Source: Bacteroidales bacterium
Lineage (GTDB): Bacteria > Bacteroidota > Bacteroidia > Bacteroidales > UBA932
Reading direction: 5' to 3'
DNA: 34,130 nt
NCBI GenBank assembly: GCA_017550025.1
Contig: JAFYLU010000061.1
Location: 1 to 34,130, forward strand
Both the position numbers and the translations under genes were made by a program. The notes beneath the pieces are model-generated. The model was not told the origin of the DNA and made no database searches. It worked only from the letters and a program-made list of their open reading frames with translations. This document shows positions 23,871 through 32,208 of this stretch, in pieces (position 1 is the first letter of the stretch; the number at the start of each line of letters is the position of its first letter).

Positions 23871-25613
23871 TTATTCCTTCTGGCAGCGGACAGGCAAGCC
23901 GTATGCGCGCAATGTGTGATTGTCTGCTGTGACATATCCGTCCGAGGTAAGGCTGATATGATGTGCCCTGTTTGTCCAGGCCTGGTTCGTGCATGACCAG
24001 CAGCATCCGGTATATCCTACGCTCAGCAGTGGACGGCCATCAAAGAAAATTCCGTCGGCAAACGGATACCAGATAGACTCACTGTCTCCCATATCTCCGG
24101 AAAAATCAATTCCCGGCAGGATGGCTTCAAATGGGAAATAGCGGACAGAGGTTGAATTCAATGCTTTTGCCCATATTCCGTCTTTACCTCCGTCCGGAAC
24201 ACGCCATCCTGGAGGACATGGATCGTAAATGGTCTTTTCTGACTGCCACAGGTCAAGCTCCATCTTGTCGTGATTCCAGTCTCCGGCTGTAGGGGTGCAG
24301 ATGAATGTTGTAGGATTCTGTATGGCATACTCTACGCCGGTATTGCTGTTGCGTTCCACAGGAGAAGGCCATGAAATGGTGGATTTTGCGACAACACCTT
24401 CATGTTTGTTAACATTTGAAGAGCCGAGGAACGGATCTTTTCTTCCCCATTGGTATAACAGGCCGTGTGCTCCTGCATCTCCCGGTGTCGCAGATGTCGC
24501 TCCGAGATTACGGTCCATCATTGTTCCTGCATCGTGATAGTAGACCTGCTCCTGTGGAGTGTCAGTCATCCATATATGCCATGACCAAAGAACCTTTCCT
24601 TCTCCGCTTCTGGCTGCAATCACTGCATTGCCCTCCTTGATTCTTTCCAAGGTCTTGAAAGCGATATATCCGTCCTTATGACAGAATTCTTTTATGAGTT
24701 CCCTTCGCTCGGGAGCGAGATCCGATCCGAAAGATTCCCACAGGATCTCGCAATAGTCCAGATCCTCAAGCTTCTCGTCAGAATTTCCCTTGACGGCCTT
24801 GAATCTATAGGTTCCCGGTTCTGATACAATGTAGCAGTTAGCGGTTCCTGATGCAGAAAGGTCGGTGGCTGAAGACATGTCGATAGCTGACTCTTCCGAG
24901 TATGAGTTGATTATGAGGAAATCCTTTATGTCGCTTGTCAAATAGTCATTTTCTGTTCCGAAGAAGGTGCAGTAATAATATCTGGCACCTATTGACAGGT
25001 CTGTGACTTTTACATGGATTCCGCCTTCAGGACTGATTTCAGACACTTTCGCCTTGTTGCACTGTCCGTTTGCGATGTCGTCGGGAACGGATGAATACAT
25101 CACTCCGATTTCAATACTTTGCAGATCCTCTTCAGAAAATCCGCTGATTTCCCCGTCAAACTCCACTACAGGGTCAGAGTCAGCTACAATGGTTTCATCA
25201 GTCACATTCAGTTCGATTTCTGCACTGGCAGTCGTGAATTCCTTTGTCTGGCTTCTGTCTGTCTTTTCCCAGACATCCGTCACGATGCAATAATGATACA
25301 CCGTTCCGGGCCGCAGTCCTTTGAGCATAAAGACGAAATTCCCTGTCATGCTGTCGGGAGGCAAAGATGCCTTTTGGGCTTCCTCTATGCTAAAGTTTTC
25401 ATTGTCAGAATAATATATGGCTATCTCACTGTGCGGGACATCGTATATGGATATCTCGGCAGTTCCGGAGAACGTAGCGGTAGTCGCTGTGACCTTGCCC
25501 AAAGAGACTGTGACAGGGCCGACATGGGATATGTTGTAATCCGGCTCCTTGCAGCAGCCTGACAGAAGCAGGACGATACAGGAAATTATATATATAAACT
25601 GATGACCTTTCAT
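23871..25613 (-). CDS. Fibronectin-III / FISUMP-like surface lipoprotein
   Basis: A 580-residue lipoprotein (LLLSGC, Cys20). Residues about 28-132 form an FnIII-like domain (TVSLGKVTATTATFSGTAEI, ending LRPGTVYHYCIVTDVWE). A second similar beta domain spans about 133-236 (VTDLSIGARYYYCTFFG). Next comes a stretch starting SGTANCYIVSEPGTYRFKAV, common in Bacteroidales surface lipoproteins, and then a FISUMP/DUF1566-like region to the end, with MDRNLGATSATPGDAGAHGL, LYQWGRKDPF, DPCPPGWRVPDGG and a final YGLPVRCQKE. Such proteins are thought to be adhesive or structural; no enzyme motif is seen. It starts 1 nt after the S46 peptidase stop and is the last gene of that three-gene unit. Confidence 0.82.
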   Translation of the reverse strand: MKGHQFIYIISCIVLLLSGCCKEPDYNISHVGPVTVSLGKVTATTATFSGTAEISIYDVPHSEIAIYYSDNENFSIEEAQKASLPPDSMTGNFVFMLKGLRPGTVYHYCIVTDVWEKTDRSQTKEFTTASAEIELNVTDETIVADSDPVVEFDGEISGFSEEDLQSIEIGVMYSSVPDDIANGQCNKAKVSEISPEGGIHVKVTDLSIGARYYYCTFFGTENDYLTSDIKDFLIINSYSEESAIDMSSATDLSASGTANCYIVSEPGTYRFKAVKGNSDEKLEDLDYCEILWESFGSDLAPERRELIKEFCHKDGYIAFKTLERIKEGNAVIAARSGEGKVLWSWHIWMTDTPQEQVYYHDAGTMMDRNLGATSATPGDAGAHGLLYQWGRKDPFLGSSNVNKHEGVVAKSTISWPSPVERNSNTGVEYAIQNPTTFICTPTAGDWNHDKMELDLWQSEKTIYDPCPPGWRVPDGGKDGIWAKALNSTSVRYFPFEAILPGIDFSGDMGDSESIWYPFADGIFFDGRPLLSVGYTGCCWSCTNQAWTNRAHHISLTSDGYVTADNHTLRAYGLPVRCQKE

Positions 25614-25614
25614 T

Positions 25615-27870
25615 TTATATTCCTAATTCTTCGATTATCCAGCTCATTCCGGCATAGCGGTCAATGGTCCAGAGGATGAATCTGATGTCTACGCAGACGC
25701 ATTTGTTGTAGCCTGGAGTGCAGTATACATCGCTTGCGAGAGACTCCTTGTTGCCGTCGAATGCAAGACCGATGAGCTCGCCTTTTGAGTTAAGGACAGG
25801 GCTTCCGGAGTTGCCGCCGGTGATGTCGTTGTCTGTGAGGAAGTTCACATACATCTGCGAACCGTTCTCTCCGAATCCCCATCTTCCCCAGTCTCCCTTT
25901 CTGTAAAGGAGGTACTGCCTGTCATTCAATGTGAAGTCGAAGTCTCCCGGCTGGTATTTTTCAAGAATGCCTGCAGGTGTGGTCTTCCAGTCGCAGATCA
26001 CACCGTCGTAAGGCTCATATCCGCCGACTGTGCCGTATGTGATTCGCATTGTGGAATTCGCGTCAGGATACTGCACTATGCCCTTGTCCATTCGCATCTG
26101 ATAGAGGGCGTGAGTGAATTCCTTGTTGAGTGTAGAACGGCTGACTTTTCCTTCTGCCGCAAGAGTGGCTTCGTTGAATCTTGTGACCTTCACTTCCTGA
26201 AGGAATCGGAAAAGAGGGTCTGTGAGATATTCTGTCAAGGTGTGTTCCTCGGAGATGAAACGCTCAAGTCTCTGCATGTCGGTGAAGAAGCTGTTCTCCC
26301 AGATGCTGTCTGCAAGGCCCAGGTAGTCAGTTCCGTTTACGGAAGTATACCTGTCGTAAAGTTCCTTCTGGTATTCTCCGATGTATGCATGGTCTATATT
26401 GCTGTAATATTCCTCGACTGCAAACCTGAACAGATCCTTTTCCACCCTCATGTCAATGCCTTCGTATTCCTTGAGGATGGCTGACATGTGCTTTCCATAC
26501 TTGTTGCCGCAGAATCTGAATGTGTTGCAGAACTCTGTCTCTGCCGGATCCGGACCGTTCTGGAGCTCAATCGACTTCTTCGGAGTCATTCCCTGGCTGG
26601 TCATCACTGCAGTGCGGAATGCATTTATCTTTGTGCATGCACGTGAGATTCGTGTTCCGCGCACGATGGTCTCGCGATAATAGTTCACATTTCTTTCCGG
26701 TTCTGCCACAGACAGATATTTGGTCTTGAGGTCATTCAGGAGGCTGCCCCAACGCTCCTTTCTTTCAGGAGAAGCCTCTATCCACTCCTGAAGTTCCTTT
26801 TCTCCTTCCTCCTTCTTTCCGATGACACCGAACCTGTCGATACACTCCACTTCTCCGCTGTAAAGCTCCTGGATATTGCTCAATGTGAAGAAATAGTCCG
26901 AATACTTAAGACGGATTTCAGGGTCTGCATCCATCCATTTCTTGATTATCTCCATCTGCTTTCCCCTGATGCTGTTGCATACAGGCTGCCTTACGGTCTG
27001 ATAGAAGTTCACCTCGTATGAATTGCTGTAGCGGTTTGTACTGCCAGGGTAGCCTATGACCATAGTGTAGTCTCCGGCCTTGTATCCGCCAAGTGAAATC
27101 TTCAGTTTAGCCTTCGGCTTCATAGGGACATTCTCCTTCGAATATTCTGCAGGGGAACCGTCCGGAGCAGTGTACACGCGGTACATGGCGAAGTCACATT
27201 TGTGCTGTGGCCATTCCCAGTTGTCTATGTAGCCTCCGAATGCAGCGGAAGACACCGGGGGAGCGGCTACGAGACGAACATCTGAATATACCTCATAAAG
27301 GGCCATATAATATTTTGAACCGTCCCACATCGATGCCAGCCACGCCTCAAGTCCGGTTTCCTTCTTGTATCTGGTTTCGAGAATATAGCTGAGCTTTCTC
27401 ATTCCCATAGGTCTTGCCTGCACATCGTGCTCCTTCTTCAGGACCTCTACCTCTTCTGTTATGTCGAGGACTCTTTTCAGGAAGAACACTCTCTTTCCCT
27501 TGATATTGACTTCCTCGTCGGAACGCATCGCCCAGAAACCTTCCTCAAGATAGTTATGCTCCGCTGTACTCAAGGCATGTACATCCCCGTATGCGCAGTG
27601 ATGGTTGGTTATGAGCAGACCCTTGTCGGAAATCATGCTTCCGGTGCATCCGAATTCCATTGACACCACTGCATCGGCTACATCAGCTCCTTCCGCATCG
27701 GCATTATATATTTCATTTGCAGAAAGCTGCAGGCCTCTTTCCTGCATTTTCTTCTCCAGAGCGGCATCGATGGCATGAATCATCCACATTCCTTCGTCCG
27801 CCATAGCGCTATAGCTGCCGATCAGGGCAGCTATAGCAACAGACATTATCTTTCTGATATTCTTCATCAT
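25615..27870 (-). CDS. S46-family dipeptidyl-peptidase, DPP7-type
   Basis: Serine exopeptidase that removes dipeptides from peptide N-termini in the periplasm, feeding amino-acid-using Bacteroidota. The 751-residue protein has a signal peptide (cut near AMADEG, residue 24) and the usual S46 length (about 700-750). Landmarks: the His region TNHHCAYG (residues 89-95) and the nucleophile Ser688 in GGNSGSP. The residue 18 positions later is Gly706 in AFDGN, the DPP7 state; DPP11 enzymes have Arg there and favour acidic P1 residues. This predicts preference for hydrophobic or broad P1 residues. The start is 2 nt after the stop of the Fe-S membrane gene, and the gene ends 1 nt before the lipoprotein start, so the three are co-transcribed. 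Confidence 0.93.
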   Translation of the reverse strand: MMKNIRKIMSVAIAALIGSYSAMADEGMWMIHAIDAALEKKMQERGLQLSANEIYNADAEGADVADAVVSMEFGCTGSMISDKGLLITNHHCAYGDVHALSTAEHNYLEEGFWAMRSDEEVNIKGKRVFFLKRVLDITEEVEVLKKEHDVQARPMGMRKLSYILETRYKKETGLEAWLASMWDGSKYYMALYEVYSDVRLVAAPPVSSAAFGGYIDNWEWPQHKCDFAMYRVYTAPDGSPAEYSKENVPMKPKAKLKISLGGYKAGDYTMVIGYPGSTNRYSNSYEVNFYQTVRQPVCNSIRGKQMEIIKKWMDADPEIRLKYSDYFFTLSNIQELYSGEVECIDRFGVIGKKEEGEKELQEWIEASPERKERWGSLLNDLKTKYLSVAEPERNVNYYRETIVRGTRISRACTKINAFRTAVMTSQGMTPKKSIELQNGPDPAETEFCNTFRFCGNKYGKHMSAILKEYEGIDMRVEKDLFRFAVEEYYSNIDHAYIGEYQKELYDRYTSVNGTDYLGLADSIWENSFFTDMQRLERFISEEHTLTEYLTDPLFRFLQEVKVTRFNEATLAAEGKVSRSTLNKEFTHALYQMRMDKGIVQYPDANSTMRITYGTVGGYEPYDGVICDWKTTPAGILEKYQPGDFDFTLNDRQYLLYRKGDWGRWGFGENGSQMYVNFLTDNDITGGNSGSPVLNSKGELIGLAFDGNKESLASDVYCTPGYNKCVCVDIRFILWTIDRYAGMSWIIEELGI

Positions 27871-27872
27871 AA

Positions 27873-29888
27873 TTACATGTTATATTCATATGAGACTCCC
27901 GGTGTCTTGAAGCTGAGTTTTGCACCCTCTTCGCGCACATCGTCGGCCTTGTATGTAATGGTCCATGTCTCCATGGTCATGAGCTCCCAGAGCTTCTCCT
28001 CTGTCATAGGATCGGCATATCTTACCTGAATTGACGGCTGGAGGTCCTTGTTGAGGTCAAGATATACTCCGATAACGCCATCATGTCTTGAGAGGTGGTT
28101 GCTCAGGAACGGCATGTTGCGCAGGATGATAGGCTTCTCGTAGTTCTTGTCCACGATCTCATATACATACTGCTGCTTGCCTTCAGCTGCCTCTATGCGG
28201 CTCTTCCACTGTACTCTGAACGGAGAGAACATGTTGCGGATGAACTGTTCGGTGCTGATGCGTCCGGTCTCGCCTTCAAAGTCCTCGAACTTGTAGTTGA
28301 GCTCGATGTCCTTTGTTCCGCCGCCGTGAACAGGCATGGAGAGTACTTCCTTCTCGACGATTTCCTCGAACCAGTCTTCATCAAGATCCTCCGACGGATC
28401 TGCATATACACGTACGATCAGAGGGCATGCGAATTCTGTCTCAAGTCCGTAGATCTTCTTTCCTGTGAGGCGCATCTGCATTCCGAGATAATTGATGTCC
28501 ATCTTGTCGAACATACCTTCAGTCCTGATGGTCAGGATCTTGAGACTGTCAGTCGCAGCTGGGTCAGGAGTCTGTACCCTGAATTTCGACGGTACATAGA
28601 TGGCTTCCTGGATCTTGTCAGGATCAGTCTTTGCCGGATCGTAAAGGATGTCGGCTGCATGTCTCTTGACAAATACCCTCACTCCGTGGATTCCAGGGAT
28701 CTTCTGCAGCTTTGCCTTGAATGCCATTGAGCTTCCGTAGCATTTTACAGACCGTAGTCCCTCCACTGTGACTGTTTCCAAGGTCTCCTGATCCACGAGC
28801 TTCTGTACGGTTCCGTCTTCTGCAGTTGTCTCGATTCCCCATTTCATGTCGATGGTCGGAAGCTCGAATCTGCCTCCTGCCCAGATTCCGAATGCCACAA
28901 GTCCCACTGTTAGCAATGCCGGGATCACTTTCCATATCCTGCTCTTGGAATGTCTTCTGACTCCGATATTGAGGGCTCCGGTAGAGCATGCGGCTATACA
29001 TTCTCCGCAGAGTGTGCAGTCCACATGAGAAAGCTTTCCGTCGTGAACGGATTTCACATCGATGTGGTATGGACACTTCTTCACGCAGAGGCCGCAGTTG
29101 TTGCAGGCATTGTCGTCCTTCGTGATGTGGAGAAGCTGGAGTTTCGGCTTTGAATGGAAGATCTCGAGAAGATATCCCACGATACAGAATGCGCCGAGCA
29201 GAACTGCCCACGGGATGTCCGCGCCAATCACGTCAGCAACAAAATATGCACCGAAGAGCACTCCGATCCACATCCAGAACTTGAGCGAATTGGATATTGC
29301 TCCGAGCGGACAGAGATAGCGGCACCAGAACATGTCGATGAGGAAGCTTCCCAATACGACAACGCTGATGGATACGATTGACATCCAGAGCGTTATCTCT
29401 CCCTTGAAGCCGGTTGCGACTGCATAGTAAGGATCAAGGTTCTTGCAGAAGAGCTCGCTTGCGTTCACCGTCATGTAGAATATCCAGAACACGAGGGCGT
29501 ATTTCACAATGCGGAGCACCTTGTCGGCAACAGAGCCGTTGCGTACCTTGATGTCCTTGATATGCATTGCATTGCGAGCCTTTGATATAAGGTCCTGCAC
29601 TGTGCCAAGCGGGCAGATATATGCGCAGAACAGCTTGCTGAAAAGCACCACTGCAGCTACGAGTGCTATACCCATCATCACCTGAAGGGATGACATGCTG
29701 CATGGAAGGCTGTTGTTTGCCAGATATGTGGCGAGTGCCTGAAGACCTCCCATAGGACAGTATGTCTCCGGATCCGCTGCGGTCTCTGAAGGAATCAGTC
29801 CTGTGATGGTAACGATCAGGGCGCCAAGGACTCCCCACTGAAGGAGGTACTTTGGCCAGTTTCTCAATATTGTCGATCTTTTAGCCAT
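27873..29888 (-). CDS. NapH/NosR-like Fe-S membrane protein with HMA-like domain and long C-terminal extension
   Basis: A 671-residue inner-membrane electron-transfer protein. About six hydrophobic segments lie in residues 15-240, with two CxxxCP motifs typical of the NapH/NosR/RdxA family: C88-C92 (CAYICPLG) and C189-C193 (CRYLCPLG). Two [4Fe-4S] ferredoxin motifs follow at C262/265/268/272 and C291/294/297/301. After a further membrane segment (about 320-338), residues about 371-432 resemble a heavy-metal-associated domain (VTVEGLRSVKCYG ... IPGIHGVRVFVKRHAADILYD), with one of the two metal-binding cysteines replaced by serine. About 240 further residues are unrecognised. It is the first gene of the S46 peptidase operon and has its own promoter. 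Redox partner and substrate are unknown. Confidence 0.88.
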   Translation of the reverse strand: MAKRSTILRNWPKYLLQWGVLGALIVTITGLIPSETAADPETYCPMGGLQALATYLANNSLPCSMSSLQVMMGIALVAAVVLFSKLFCAYICPLGTVQDLISKARNAMHIKDIKVRNGSVADKVLRIVKYALVFWIFYMTVNASELFCKNLDPYYAVATGFKGEITLWMSIVSISVVVLGSFLIDMFWCRYLCPLGAISNSLKFWMWIGVLFGAYFVADVIGADIPWAVLLGAFCIVGYLLEIFHSKPKLQLLHITKDDNACNNCGLCVKKCPYHIDVKSVHDGKLSHVDCTLCGECIAACSTGALNIGVRRHSKSRIWKVIPALLTVGLVAFGIWAGGRFELPTIDMKWGIETTAEDGTVQKLVDQETLETVTVEGLRSVKCYGSSMAFKAKLQKIPGIHGVRVFVKRHAADILYDPAKTDPDKIQEAIYVPSKFRVQTPDPAATDSLKILTIRTEGMFDKMDINYLGMQMRLTGKKIYGLETEFACPLIVRVYADPSEDLDEDWFEEIVEKEVLSMPVHGGGTKDIELNYKFEDFEGETGRISTEQFIRNMFSPFRVQWKSRIEAAEGKQQYVYEIVDKNYEKPIILRNMPFLSNHLSRHDGVIGVYLDLNKDLQPSIQVRYADPMTEEKLWELMTMETWTITYKADDVREEGAKLSFKTPGVSYEYNM

Positions 29889-29908
29889 AAAAATATGTTT
29901 TTAATCTT

Positions 29909-29940
29909 CGAAGTTACATAATCTTCACAGCATTACCAAA
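29909..29940 (-). promoter_or_regulatory. Bacteroidota-type promoter for the Fe-S / S46 operon
   Basis: Minus strand: TTTG (29937-29940), a 20-nt spacer, then TAACTTCG (29909-29916). The spacing fits the Bacteroidota consensus TTTG-N19-21-TAnnTTTG, and the -7 box differs at one base. The start codon of the Fe-S protein is 20 nt downstream of the -7 box. Confidence 0.65.
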
Positions 29941-29949
29941 ATAAGTTGG

Positions 29950-30032
29950 CCTCCGAGGGGCAGAAGGTGAGTTGAGCGTTGACCTGCGGGAGCGGGTTGT
30001 ATTCCGCGAGACGATCTTCCGCCCCTCGGAGG
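29950..30032. repeat. Structured repeat element, copy 1
   Basis: Outer arms CCTCCGAGGGGC and GCCCCTCGGAGG pair perfectly over 12 bp, followed inward by a GAAG/CTTC step. The interior reads GACCTGCGGGAGCGGG and then GTATTCCGCGAGACG, with an inner GCGGGA/TTCCGC stem. The interior closely matches copy 2 at 30414-30502, while the outer arms are unrelated in sequence between the copies. Confidence 0.85.
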
Positions 30033-30048
30033 GTCCGTCAGGGGTTGG

Positions 30049-30183
30049 AATCTTCGTGCCGTCAGTGCGATAGAAATAATTCGCCAGATCTTCGCCGTTC
30101 ATGCTGACTTTTTCGACAAGGACGAGGTCGTTCCATTCCAATGACATTCCCGTACGGCCGTCAAAGGTCATGTTGCCGTCATA
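30049..30183 (-). pseudogene. RHS/YD-repeat protein fragment
   Basis: On the minus strand about 45 codons read YDGNMTFDGRTGMSLEWNDL, then VLVEKVSMNGEDLANYFYRT and DGTKI. This is the wording of Bacteroidota RHS/YD-repeat proteins (YDxNGNMTxDGRxGLxxxYNxLNLxxKVSxxGxxLAxYxYxADGTKL). No frame continues it: the upstream side runs into the hairpin repeats and a stop, and the downstream side is cut by structured element copy 1. Intact RHS proteins are hundreds to thousands of residues, so this is a relic. I judged it by motif memory without alignment. Confidence 0.6.
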
Positions 30184-30245
30184 ATCCAGAAATCGCTGCT
30201 CCTGGCAATAAGCAGAAACATAAACTTCTGATAATGGTTTTCTGC

Positions 30246-30281
30246 ACCTTGAAGAAAAATCGAACGATTCTTTGTCAAGGT
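30246..30281. repeat. 36-nt hairpin repeat, copy A
   Basis: Arms ACCTTGAAGAAAAATCG (30246-30262) and CGATTCTTTGTCAAGGT (30265-30281) pair with few mismatches around a 2-nt loop. A diverged copy starts 73 nt downstream. Confidence 0.75.
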
Positions 30282-30318
30282 GTGCCGTTTTTTGATCAAA
30301 TTGATTGATTTTCTAGGG

Positions 30319-30354
30319 ACCTTGACGGAAAATCGGGCAATCCTTTGCCAAGGT
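30319..30354. repeat. 36-nt hairpin repeat, copy B
   Basis: Arms ACCTTGACGGAAAATCG (30319-30335) and CAATCCTTTGCCAAGGT (30338-30354). It has the same length and outer stem as copy A but more internal mismatches, so it looks like an older or decaying copy. Confidence 0.75.
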
Positions 30355-30413
30355 GTGTGGCCACAGTCTGATTTTCTGCCGGAGACATGTGAAGGAAGAG
30401 TAAACAGGAAATA

Positions 30414-30502
30414 ATATCCGGATGGTCAGAGGAAACGTCGAGCTTTGACCCGCGGGAACGGGGGGAGTATTCCGCGAGACGTCCTTCTGACCATCCGGAT
30501 AT
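30414..30502. repeat. Structured repeat element, copy 2
   Basis: Perfect 17-bp outer arms, ATATCCGGATGGTCAGA (30414-30430) and its complement at 30486-30502. These are followed inward by GG/CC and ACGTC/GACGT steps with small bulges. The interior, GACCCGCGGGAACGGG then GTATTCCGCGAGACG, matches copy 1 almost base for base apart from a short indel. Confidence 0.88.
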
Positions 30503-30516
30503 GTCAAAAGACGAAG

Positions 30517-30542
30517 AGCCGCTTTTATGGAATCATGCGGCT
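30517..30542 (-). terminator. Weak terminator-like hairpin after the fimbrillin gene
   Basis: AGCCGC (30517-30522) pairs with GCGGCT (30537-30542) around a 14-nt loop, 8 nt past the fimbrillin gene stop on the minus strand. Only a broken T-rich stretch follows, so function is uncertain. Confidence 0.4.
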
Positions 30543-30550
30543 ACAGGTCA

Positions 30551-32098
30551 TTATTTGTTCTTCACACAACGAACAGAAGCGCCGGCGAGGAAGTTGCCGT
30601 AAGCTACGGAAAGCTTTTCGTTTGAGGCATTATAGAGAGGCATCAGGTAGTAGTACTGGACATTCTTGATGCTTCCGTCGTCGTTTGTCGTAGTCTGGTA
30701 CATTGATGAACCGATGACATATGACATCACTCCGTAGATGCCGTTGTAGTTGGTCACGGTATATGAGCCGTTGGCTGCAGTATTGTTCTTGCTGCGGCTG
30801 CTTGCGAACTGCCACTCCCAGCCGGCTTCCTTGAGTGCATTAAGGCTTGCTCCCTTGATTGTGGCATCGTAATATGCTGCACCTGTGTTTGTAAGGGCGC
30901 TGTTAGAGCACTGACCTACGAGTCCTGTCATTTCAGATACGGTAGGGATATGCCAGCCTGCAGGGCAGATACCCTGTGTGCCTTCGAACGAGCCTGCGTT
31001 TTCAGCTGTGATTTCAGCGCCGAATGCTGTAGCGGCGTCATAGAGAAGTCCAAGGCTCTCGGCAAGAGCAGGGTCGGCTGTCTTCGCCGCGTTAGCAGCC
31101 GGATACCAGATGCCTGCATCCTCTGCAGGATTGGTTGAAACAGCCTTTCCGCGTGGTATGTAACGGAGATTCTCGGCCATCCATGTGTTGCCGTCGGCGA
31201 GTGTCACAGTCTTGTACTCTACTCCGTCATATACGAAATATCCCTCATATTCAGTGAATTCCACAGGTGTCTCCTCTGTAGTGCCTTCGCCTTCAAATTC
31301 GATTTCTCCCTCATCTGTCCAGTTTTCGATCTCTCCTGATGCGCTCACGATCATGTTGTCCTGGAGAAGGCGTACATTGATTGTGTACTGTCCTCCTGAC
31401 TTGAGTGTCATTTCAGCGAGAGGCTGGGTGATCTTCTTGCCGTTCGAGAGATTCACGACGAGCTGGAGTTTTGCTGTCGCAGGGATAATGATGGCCTTCC
31501 ACACCTTTCCGGCTGTAGCCTCATATGCCTTCACAGCAGTAGTCTCCTCTGCAGGAGTCAGGGTCAGTCCCGCAATGTCAAGGTCAGCAGCGGCAGGACC
31601 TCCGGCGATCTCAACGCCAGTCACGGACGCTCCGGAAAGATTGTCCACATTCACTACGATTTTTGTCATAAGGTGCTTGAACACCATGGTAATTGCGTTC
31701 GGAGTAGGGAGGATGCCCTGCTTTGCGGCAGCCATGAGGTCAGCCTTTGCAATACCTTCGGTCTGGTCGGTTACTGCTGAATACACTGCAGGAACACCTT
31801 CTGCCGAATATGGATAATATGCATATACATCAGCTTCCGAATATGCGTCAGCATACCACATTAGCTCTCCGGAAAATACTCCGCCGCCGAATGTGAAACA
31901 TTCATTGGAAGCATATGCCTCTGTTCCGTTTACCTTTGTCATGGTCAATCCGATCATGTCTCCATCCTCGAAGTTTACTTCGGTAGCACGGGTGATCACC
32001 GGTTCCACCACAACCTTTGCAGGTGCCTTTTCAGGCTCTGCTGTCTGCTGGCATGCTGCGAATGCAAGCACTGCGAGCGCGTAGAAATAACGTTTCAT
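30551..32098 (-). CDS. Fimbrillin-family (Mfa-like) lipoprotein with C-terminal FISUMP domain
   Basis: A 515-residue lipoprotein (AFAAC, Cys16). Residues about 30-270 match the Mfa-like fimbrillin pattern of Bacteroidales: ITRATEVNFEDGDMIGLTM, VYAYYPYSAEGVP, ADLMAA, NAITMVFKHLMTKIVVNV and LKSGGQYTINVRL. After a linker of glutamates and threonines, residues about 285-515 form a FISUMP domain: YKTVTLADGNTWMAENLRYI, GICPAGWHIPTVSEM, and an ending SVRCVKNK. Fimbrillins form or cap surface fibres; the FISUMP end may be a tip or binding part. It follows the DUF6850 gene after a 110-nt gap containing REP-like repeats. Confidence 0.85.
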   Translation of the reverse strand: MKRYFYALAVLAFAACQQTAEPEKAPAKVVVEPVITRATEVNFEDGDMIGLTMTKVNGTEAYASNECFTFGGGVFSGELMWYADAYSEADVYAYYPYSAEGVPAVYSAVTDQTEGIAKADLMAAAKQGILPTPNAITMVFKHLMTKIVVNVDNLSGASVTGVEIAGGPAAADLDIAGLTLTPAEETTAVKAYEATAGKVWKAIIIPATAKLQLVVNLSNGKKITQPLAEMTLKSGGQYTINVRLLQDNMIVSASGEIENWTDEGEIEFEGEGTTEETPVEFTEYEGYFVYDGVEYKTVTLADGNTWMAENLRYIPRGKAVSTNPAEDAGIWYPAANAAKTADPALAESLGLLYDAATAFGAEITAENAGSFEGTQGICPAGWHIPTVSEMTGLVGQCSNSALTNTGAAYYDATIKGASLNALKEAGWEWQFASSRSKNNTAANGSYTVTNYNGIYGVMSYVIGSSMYQTTTNDDGSIKNVQYYYLMPLYNASNEKLSVAYGNFLAGASVRCVKNK

Positions 32099-32132
32099 GA
32101 TAGTATAAATTTTGGTTTTAAATTTTCATACA

Positions 32133-32195
32133 GATCCCCGATCAGGTCGGGGATGACTTTCCTTCGGTCGGGGATGACTTTCCTCGTTCGGGGAT
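32133..32195. repeat. REP-like palindrome with short tandem repeats
   Basis: The word TCGGGGATGACTTTCC occurs at 32147-32162 and 32168-32183 (21-nt period), with a partial third copy TCGGGGAT at 32188-32195. The left end, ATCCCCGATCAGGTCGGGGAT, is a palindrome related to the one at 17542-17562. Confidence 0.8.
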
Positions 32196-32208
32196 TGGCA
32201 TTCTGCCG

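Larger units (their letters stand above)
29889..30550. other. 662-nt interval without an intact gene, rich in repeats
   Basis: From left to right it holds a promoter for the Fe-S operon, structured element copy 1, an RHS-like coding fragment, two 36-nt hairpin repeats, structured element copy 2 and a weak terminator-like hairpin. Nothing in it looks like a complete coding sequence. The mixture suggests a repeatedly invaded and decayed site. Confidence 0.8.

Noticed and set aside
30246-30502. Possible CRISPR array from the repeated hairpins
   Set aside because: There are only two copies of each repeat, diverged from one another, with unequal spacing, no consistent spacers and no cas genes.
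30313-30507. Short minus-strand frame covering structured element copy 2
   Set aside because: It is made mostly of the palindromic element; the SRNT-type reading it shares with the frame over copy 1 (29914-30171) comes from the shared repeat core, not from protein conservation.
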